From contig NZ_CP114413.1 of NCBI RefSeq assembly GCF_027270315.1, forward strand, positions 6,820,001 through 6,884,000: 64,000 nucleotides of DNA, written 5' to 3'. Below the pieces are notes generated by a model. It was given only the letters and a program-made list of their open reading frames with translations. It had not been told where the DNA came from and ran no database searches. Of the stretch, positions 59,230-64,000 are shown in pieces. Both the position numbers and the translations under genes were made by a program. The stretch is from Streptomyces cinnabarinus (lineage in GTDB: Bacteria; Actinomycetota; Actinomycetes; Streptomycetales; Streptomycetaceae). How positions within the stretch are numbered: position 1 is the stretch's first letter; each line of letters opens with the position of its first letter.

Positions 59230-59928
59230 TCAGGCCGCCGCGCAGGGGCGGACCAGACCCGTCTCGTACGCGAGGATCACGGCCTGCGTGCGATCGCGCA
59301 GGCCGAGCTTCTGGCACAGGTGATAGAGGTGCGATTTGACCGTCGCCTCGCTCAGCGAAAGCATCTTGGCGATCACCAGGTTGGAGTGGCCGTTCGCGAC
59401 GAGTGAGAGCACATCGCGCTCCCGGGTGGTGAGCAGCGCGAGCTGCCCGGAGCCGGCGGAGGCGGCCACCTCGGGTGAGCGGTTGAGCAGTCGGCCGATC
59501 AGCTGCACGGCTTTCGGTGACTTCAGGACCATCGCGCCGCCGGCGATGTCACGGATGGCGGCGGGCAGGGTCCGGGGATCGCAGTTGCCCGGCAGTAAGC
59601 CGCGCACCCCGCCCTTCAGCGCCGACAGCAGCTCCGCCTGTTCGTTCCGGGAGCTGAGCATGAGGACGCCCGGCGCGCTGTCCGGGGCCATTCTCCGCAG
59701 ACTGCGCGCCATGGCGATGCCGTCCACGGCGTCGGAGTCGTGGTTGATGAGTGCGACGTGCGGACGCAGGCTCTGCACGGCGGCGAGCATCTCGCGGCCG
59801 TCGAGGGCCTCGCCCACCACGCTGATGTCCGGTTCTCTCTCCAGGACGCTGACCATCCCCGCTCGCATCAGATGGCGCGGGTCGCAGATCAGGACCCGTA
59901 TACAGTCAGCCCCAGTTGTGTTCGTCAT
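59230..59928 (-). CDS. Atypical LuxR-family response regulator (cluster regulator)
   Basis: Probable pathway-specific regulator of 232 residues. The receiver-like domain (about 10-125) lacks the phospho-acceptor: the position is Asn62 in ALINHDSDAVDG, and the conserved Lys is Pro113 (RGLLPG), so it cannot be phosphorylated in the normal way. The C-terminal LuxR helix-turn-helix is LTTRERDVLSLVANGHSN (about 163-215). Codon 111 is TTA, so translation needs the bldA tRNA, linking the cluster to development. ATG 59928 is chosen because the receiver starts there, although its ribosome site is weak. It is divergent from the P450 operon. Confidence 0.9.
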   Translation of the reverse strand: MTNTTGADCIRVLICDPRHLMRAGMVSVLEREPDISVVGEALDGREMLAAVQSLRPHVALINHDSDAVDGIAMARSLRRMAPDSAPGVLMLSSRNEQAELLSALKGGVRGLLPGNCDPRTLPAAIRDIAGGAMVLKSPKAVQLIGRLLNRSPEVAASAGSGQLALLTTRERDVLSLVANGHSNLVIAKMLSLSEATVKSHLYHLCQKLGLRDRTQAVILAYETGLVRPCAAA

Positions 59929-59994
59929 GCTGTGAAATAACCCCCATGAGTGCATGATCCCGAAGACGGACATACGGGAAGCGGCCACGACCGA

Positions 59995-60006
59995 TGGTCT
60001 GGACCA
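59995..60006. promoter_or_regulatory. Candidate operator in the regulator/P450 divergent region
   Basis: TGGTC-TG-GACCA is a perfect 12-bp palindrome, 67 bp upstream of the regulator start in the 281-bp divergent region (59929-60209). The rest of that region is comparatively AT-rich, with no gene I can support. It is a reasonable site for the LuxR-type regulator, by position only. Confidence 0.35.
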
Positions 60007-60209
60007 CTCGTCTCGTCTGCAGAGTACTGATAGGTCGCCGCAAAGATCTAGCGACATCCGAGCCCGGCTTCGTCGCCCCAGGTGACGGCCGGTGGAGACG
60101 GAGTCGGAACCTCAACCTCCAGTCTGAGACGCAAATCCGGTCCAGGGACGGACGACACGTTCCGGCCACGGTGCGAGGGTGATCCGGTCGGTCGGCTCAG
60201 GGGGAACAG

Positions 60210-61451
60210 GTGCAGACTCAGCCGGAACTCGAACCGTTGCTCGATTTCAGCCCGTACCGGCTGCTCACGGAACCGGACGCGGTCCACCTGCGGATACGCG
60301 CCGAACCACCGGTCCGCCTGGTGCGGGAGGAGAGCGGCTTCACGTACTGGCTGATCTCCCGGTACGCCGAGGCCCGCCAGGCCCTGCGCGACCCCGGGCT
60401 CTCCAACGACCCGCGACGTCTCGGCCACGCGGTCGACACGGCGAACGCCTACTCCCCGATGGCCAACAACGACCCGCCGCACCACACCCGGCTGCGCGGA
60501 CTGGTCTCCCACGGCTTCACCCGCCGCCGGATCAACGCCCTTACGCCGAGAGCCGAGTCGGTCACCGGCGAACTCCTCGACGCCGTCGCGCCCACCGGGC
60601 GGTCGGACATCATCGCCGACCTCGCCTTCCCGCTGCCCGTACTGGTCATCTGCGAGCTGCTCGGGGTGCCCACCCGGGACCGGGAGACCTTCCGCACCTG
60701 GGCCGCGCGCACCCTGTCCACCGCTGCCGGACCCCGTACCCGCGAGGAGCGTTCGCGCCGCCTGCGCGCCTACTTCACCCGGCTCGTCGCGGTCAGGCGA
60801 GCTGCCGTACGACCGGACCTGGCGCCCGACGAGCAGCCTGATCTGCTCAGCGCCCTCATCGTGGCGCAGGAGCGCGACAGCAGCCTCGACGACGAGGAAC
60901 TCATCGGCCTGGCAGTGCTGTTGCTGGTCGCCGGGCACGAGACCACCACCAACCTGATCGGCAACGGACTGCTCACCCTGCTGCTCCACCCCGACCAGTT
61001 GCGGCTGCTCAGGGAGGACTCCGCCCTGCTGCCCTCGGCCGTCGAGGAACTGCTGCGGTACGAAGGCTCCGCGGGGCAGTCCTCCCTGCGCGTGGCGGTC
61101 GACGACGTCGTCATCGGCGGGACCGTGATCCCCCGCGGCTCGGTCGTCAACATCGGCCTGTCCCTGGCCAACCGGGACCCCGAAGCCTTCCGGGACTCCG
61201 ACGCCCTCGACGTCCGGCGCGATCCCAACCCCCATCTGGCCTTCGGACACGGCATCCACTACTGCCTCGGCGCGCCGCTGGCCCGGATGCTCGCCACGAC
61301 GGCGCTCGGAGCGCTGCTCGACCGGTTCGACGCCCTTCAACTGGCCGTCCCACCCGACGAGTTGCGCTGGCGCCAGATCAGCATCCTGTGCGGACTGACC
61401 GCACTTCCCGTCTCCTTCGCTCCTGTTCGTCCGGAAACGAGTGGCACGTGA
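60210..61451 (+). CDS. Cytochrome P450 (second)
   Basis: Heme monooxygenase of 413 residues. I-helix LLVAGHETTT, ExxR in ELLRYEG, heme loop FGHGIHYCLGAPLAR with the ligand Cys near residue 351. It resembles the P450 at 44131 through the whole length, so the two may act on related positions of the same scaffold. GTG 60210 follows AGGGGGAACAG. It heads an operon of at least four genes, all joined by 4-bp overlaps, with methyltransferase, diiron oxygenase and dCTP-deaminase-like protein. It is divergent from the TTA-containing regulator. Confidence 0.92.
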   Translation: MQTQPELEPLLDFSPYRLLTEPDAVHLRIRAEPPVRLVREESGFTYWLISRYAEARQALRDPGLSNDPRRLGHAVDTANAYSPMANNDPPHHTRLRGLVSHGFTRRRINALTPRAESVTGELLDAVAPTGRSDIIADLAFPLPVLVICELLGVPTRDRETFRTWAARTLSTAAGPRTREERSRRLRAYFTRLVAVRRAAVRPDLAPDEQPDLLSALIVAQERDSSLDDEELIGLAVLLLVAGHETTTNLIGNGLLTLLLHPDQLRLLREDSALLPSAVEELLRYEGSAGQSSLRVAVDDVVIGGTVIPRGSVVNIGLSLANRDPEAFRDSDALDVRRDPNPHLAFGHGIHYCLGAPLARMLATTALGALLDRFDALQLAVPPDELRWRQISILCGLTALPVSFAPVRPETSGT

Positions 61452-62494
61452 CCCTGATCGACCCGATGGCGGCAGCCAACCTCTACCGCCTCGCCTTCGG
61501 TTTCATACCCGCCCAGATGATCCACGCCGCGGCCCGGCTGCGGCTCCCCGACCTGCTGGCCGAAGAGCCCCTGACCACCGAGGAGCTGGCCGAGCGCACC
61601 GGAACCCGGGCCCCGGCCCTGCGCAGGCTGCTGCGGGGCCTGGCCACCCTCGGCGTGGTGGAACAGCGGGGCGAGGACGGCTTCCGGCTGGCACCGGCCG
61701 GCGAACTGCTCCGCTCGGACGTGCCGGGCTCCGTCCGCCCCATGCTGATGCCCTACTTCGGCGAGGCCGTCTGGACCTCCTGGGGACGGTTCACCGAGTG
61801 CCTGCGCACCGGACGGCCGTCCGTGGAGTCGGTCACCGGAGGCTCGGTCTTCGACCTGTTCGCGGCCGATCCGGAGCTGGGCGCGGAGTTCCACGCCGCG
61901 ATGGCGGTCAGCGGCGGCGCGGAGGCCCAGGCGCTGGCTCGGTCCTACGACTTCGCCGACGTCAGGACCGTCGTGGACGTCGGCGGCGGCAACGGCGCCC
62001 TGCTCGCCGGAGTCCTCGGGCACCACCCCCATCTGCACGGGGTCCTGGTCGACACCCCGGTCGGCGTGGCCGGAGCCCCGGACACCCTCGCCGCCGCGGG
62101 CGTCGCGGACCGGTGCGTGCTCGTCGCCCAGGACTTCCTCGCCGCCGTGCCCGAGGGCGGCGACCGCTATGTGATCAAGAGCGTGCTGCACGACTGGGAC
62201 GACGAGCGCTGTGTGACGATCCTGCGCAACTGCCGCCAGGCCATGGCGGACACGGCCCGGGTGCTGATCGTCGAGGTCGTCGCCCCGCCCGTCGCGGACA
62301 CCACGACCGACCCCTTCCTCACCGTCAGCGACCTCAACCTGATGGTTCTGACCCATGGCCGGGAGCGCACCGAGCGGGAGTTCACCGGACTCCTCGATGC
62401 CGCCGGCCTCGAACTCACCGAGATCGGCGCGCCGCTCGGCTTCAGCGGCTACCGGGTCATCGAGGCCCGCCCCACCGCCGGACCCGTCCGATGA
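61448..62494 (+). CDS. SAM-dependent O-methyltransferase
   Basis: Methyltransferase of 348 residues, of the family seen in many antibiotic clusters (hydroxyneurosporene / DmpM type). An N-terminal winged-helix dimerisation domain (about 10-100) is followed by the SAM motif VVDVGGGNGALLAG near residue 176 and the catalytic HDWDDE near residue 247. The GTG at 61448 overlaps the P450 stop by 4 bp. A natural substrate would be a hydroxyl introduced by one of the oxygenases; N- or C-methylation cannot be excluded. Confidence 0.9.
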   Translation: MTLIDPMAAANLYRLAFGFIPAQMIHAAARLRLPDLLAEEPLTTEELAERTGTRAPALRRLLRGLATLGVVEQRGEDGFRLAPAGELLRSDVPGSVRPMLMPYFGEAVWTSWGRFTECLRTGRPSVESVTGGSVFDLFAADPELGAEFHAAMAVSGGAEAQALARSYDFADVRTVVDVGGGNGALLAGVLGHHPHLHGVLVDTPVGVAGAPDTLAAAGVADRCVLVAQDFLAAVPEGGDRYVIKSVLHDWDDERCVTILRNCRQAMADTARVLIVEVVAPPVADTTTDPFLTVSDLNLMVLTHGRERTEREFTGLLDAAGLELTEIGAPLGFSGYRVIEARPTAGPVR

Positions 62495-63513
62495 CGCGGC
62501 AGGACGGCCGAGTGACGCGGCAAGACAACGGAGGAACGCAAGAGTTGGGAACCATCGAGGAAGCCACCGGCCAGGTCGGCCCGAGCACCCTGCGCAGACT
62601 GGCGGCGGCCTGGCCCCGCCGGGCCACCGTGCGCACGGACATGGACAAGGTCACCGGAGCGGGGGAGTACGACCCCGGACTGCTCGACTACCCCGTCGCG
62701 CTGATGCCGTTCGGCGAGCACCCCGACTTCCAGGGCGCCCCGCAGGACAAGCGGCGCACGGTGAACACCCTGGGCTGGATCGCGTACAACGAACGCGTCG
62801 TGGCCGCCGAGGAGTTCGTCGTCAACCCCACCTTCGAGAAGCTCGGCCACGCCGTGTTCCCCGGGGTGGACCGGTTCGAGGTGAAGGAGATCGTGCGGCA
62901 GTCCCACATCGACGAGGTGTGGCACACGTACATGCACATGCTCGGCATGCAGCGCACCCGGGAGGCCCGGGGCATCACCGCCGAGCCCGACTGCGGTCAC
63001 CCCGTCACCAACCGGCTCCTGTACGAGGCGCAGGACGCCGCCGCCGAGCGCTGGAAGTCGGATCTGCTCCTGCTGCTGTGGACCACGGTCGGTGAGGTCA
63101 GCGTGAACGCCTTCCTCGACCTGATGGCCCGGGACACCACCGTGCAGCCGCTGCACTCCACGATCGCCCGGCTGCACGCCCGCGACGAGTCGGCGCACGG
63201 CCCGGTCATGGTCGAGGTGATGAAGGACGTCTTCGTCAACCTCTCCCGGCAGCAGCAGGACTTCTTCGTGGCGTCCCTGCCCGCCGCGATCAACGCCTTC
63301 TGCGCCGAGGACTTCGACTGGTGGCTGAAGGTCCTCCGGTTCGCCGGCATCCCCAAGGCCCGCGACATCGTCGAGGACTCCCGGGGCGGACAGGCGGAGC
63401 TGCTCGTCACCGACTTCTCCGGGATCCTGCGCATGCTGCGGGAGCTGGACGTGGCGGACCGGGTGGACTTCGACTTCGGGGCAGCCGCGGGCGCCACGGG
63501 GAGGGCGGCATGA
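62491..63513 (+). CDS. AurF-family diiron N-oxygenase-like protein
   Basis: Ferritin-like diiron enzyme of 340 residues related to AurF and CmlI, which oxidise aryl amines to nitro groups. The expected ligands are visible: Glu in VAAEEF (about 107), Glu and His in DEVWHTYMH (about 140), Glu in GEVSVN (about 200), and Glu and His in RDESAHG (about 232). ATG 62491 overlaps the methyltransferase by 4 bp. A TTG at 62545 has a better ribosome site (GGAGGAACG) and may be the true start, removing 18 odd residues with a repeated TRQD. Its substrate here, perhaps an amine or heteroatom on the peptide, is unknown. Confidence 0.85.
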   Translation: MTRQDGRVTRQDNGGTQELGTIEEATGQVGPSTLRRLAAAWPRRATVRTDMDKVTGAGEYDPGLLDYPVALMPFGEHPDFQGAPQDKRRTVNTLGWIAYNERVVAAEEFVVNPTFEKLGHAVFPGVDRFEVKEIVRQSHIDEVWHTYMHMLGMQRTREARGITAEPDCGHPVTNRLLYEAQDAAAERWKSDLLLLLWTTVGEVSVNAFLDLMARDTTVQPLHSTIARLHARDESAHGPVMVEVMKDVFVNLSRQQQDFFVASLPAAINAFCAEDFDWWLKVLRFAGIPKARDIVEDSRGGQAELLVTDFSGILRMLRELDVADRVDFDFGAAAGATGRAA

Positions 63514-64000
63514 TCCTCACCGGTCCCGAGATCACCGAGGCCGCGAGCGACGGCCGGATCGTCATCTCGCCGTTCAACCCGGCCCAGGTGAACCCCAACA
63601 GCTACAACGTCTGCCTCGGCGACAGGCTGCTGACCTACACCGACGACGTCATCGACCCCTACCGGCCCAACGCCACCCGGGAGATCATCATCGGGGAGGA
63701 CGGCTATGTCCTCAGGCCCGACCAGCTCTATCTCGGGCACACCGTGGAACAGGTCGGCTCCGACCAGTACGTGCCGCTGCTCTTCGGGCGGTCCTCGGTC
63801 GGCCGGCTCGGGCTGTTCGTGGAGATCACGGCACCCATCGGCGACATCGGCTTCCACGGCCAGTGGACGCTGATGCTCTCCCCGGTCCAGCCGCTGCGGG
63901 TGTACCCGGGGATGAAGATCGGCCAGATCATGTTCTTCGTGTCGCTCGGCGAGGTCGACCTCTACCGCGGCAAGTACCAGTCCTCGGCGGGCCCCCAGGA
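63510..64000 (+). CDS. dCTP deaminase / dUTPase-family protein, partial
   Basis: The first 163 residues are visible before the right window edge. The fold is clear: GRSSVGRLGLFVEITAPIGDIGFHGQW and PGMKIGQIMFF match the dCTP deaminase family. The residue equivalent to the catalytic Glu (normally in a TLEF/TLEI segment) appears to be Met (WTLML), so deaminase activity is doubtful. The ATG overlaps the diiron oxygenase gene by 4 bp, tying it to the biosynthetic operon rather than to housekeeping nucleotide metabolism. Possible roles are a recruited binding protein, an altered nucleotide hydrolase or a resistance factor. Confidence 0.8.
   Translation, partial: MILTGPEITEAASDGRIVISPFNPAQVNPNSYNVCLGDRLLTYTDDVIDPYRPNATREIIIGEDGYVLRPDQLYLGHTVEQVGSDQYVPLLFGRSSVGRLGLFVEITAPIGDIGFHGQWTLMLSPVQPLRVYPGMKIGQIMFFVSLGEVDLYRGKYQSSAGPQ

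Noticed and set aside
59994..60182. 62-residue frame in the regulator/P450 intergenic region
   Set aside because: No ribosome site, basic composition and no domain; it lies over a likely control region.

Overview
The window is a piece of a Streptomyces-type actinomycete chromosome. The evidence is the very high GC content with G/C-biased third codon positions, many GTG starts, 4-bp ATGA/GTGA overlaps inside operons, sugar ABC transporters without their own ATPase, rare TTA codons, and Streptomyces-typical families (DUF3000, DUF4349, DUF4142, TIGR04222, HemQ, orphan LuxR-type response regulators).

Positions 1 to about 38.6 kb are ordinary core chromosome. In order they hold: a fadBA beta-oxidation pair (fadB is cut by the left edge); a LacI regulator with a beta-mannosidase, divergent from a sugar-binding lipoprotein and two permeases; an RNase D; an orphan response regulator; a DUF3000 protein; heme genes hemE, hemG (hemY type) and hemQ mixed with a rhomboid protease, a CoA-disulfide-reductase-like flavoprotein and a DUF4349 lipoprotein; a TAP-type exported hydrolase; a TIGR04222 / DUF4142 / DUF692 (MNIO) group; a 243-bp MITE-like element; a beta-propeller lipoprotein; a PTH2-like protein; a small two-gene ABC exporter; a deacetylase; a PhoX-type phosphatase; a stomatin-like protein; ZapE; a RibD-C reductase; murC; msrB; and a flavin oxidoreductase.

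Positions about 38.6 kb to the right edge form a biosynthetic gene cluster that appears to make a glycosylated, azole-containing RiPP and that runs out of the window. Its precursor is a 46-residue peptide (41260-41400, minus strand) with an acidic leader and a C-terminus carrying six Cys, two Ser and one Trp and ending in Cys. On the same strand follow a HFCD (EpiD-like) cysteine decarboxylase, a glycosyltransferase and a sugar ketoreductase. On the plus strand are two paralogous glycosyltransferases sharing a nearly identical 366-bp block, a P450, a DrrAB-type exporter, dTDP-glucose synthase and 4,6-dehydratase, and a fourth, shortened glycosyltransferase. Then comes the azole machinery: an RRE/E1-like protein, a zinc-domain/YcaO fusion and two SagB-type dehydrogenases. 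Between the two dehydrogenases sits a 42-bp minisatellite that is open as a repeat protein. A flavin oxidoreductase, an atypical TTA-containing LuxR-type regulator, and an operon of P450, methyltransferase, AurF-like diiron oxygenase and dCTP-deaminase-like protein follow.

The likely logic is as follows. The RRE protein holds the leader, the YcaO protein cyclises Cys/Ser to azolines, and the SagB proteins oxidise them to azoles. HFCD may oxidatively decarboxylate the terminal Cys. P450s, flavoenzyme, diiron enzyme and methyltransferase tailor the scaffold, dTDP-6-deoxyhexose units are attached, and the ABC pump exports the product. No Glu-tRNA-dependent dehydratase, pyridine synthase or leader peptidase lies in the window, so a classical thiopeptide cannot be claimed. 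The combination with HFCD, AurF-like and dCTP-deaminase-like proteins is one I do not recognise from any characterised pathway.
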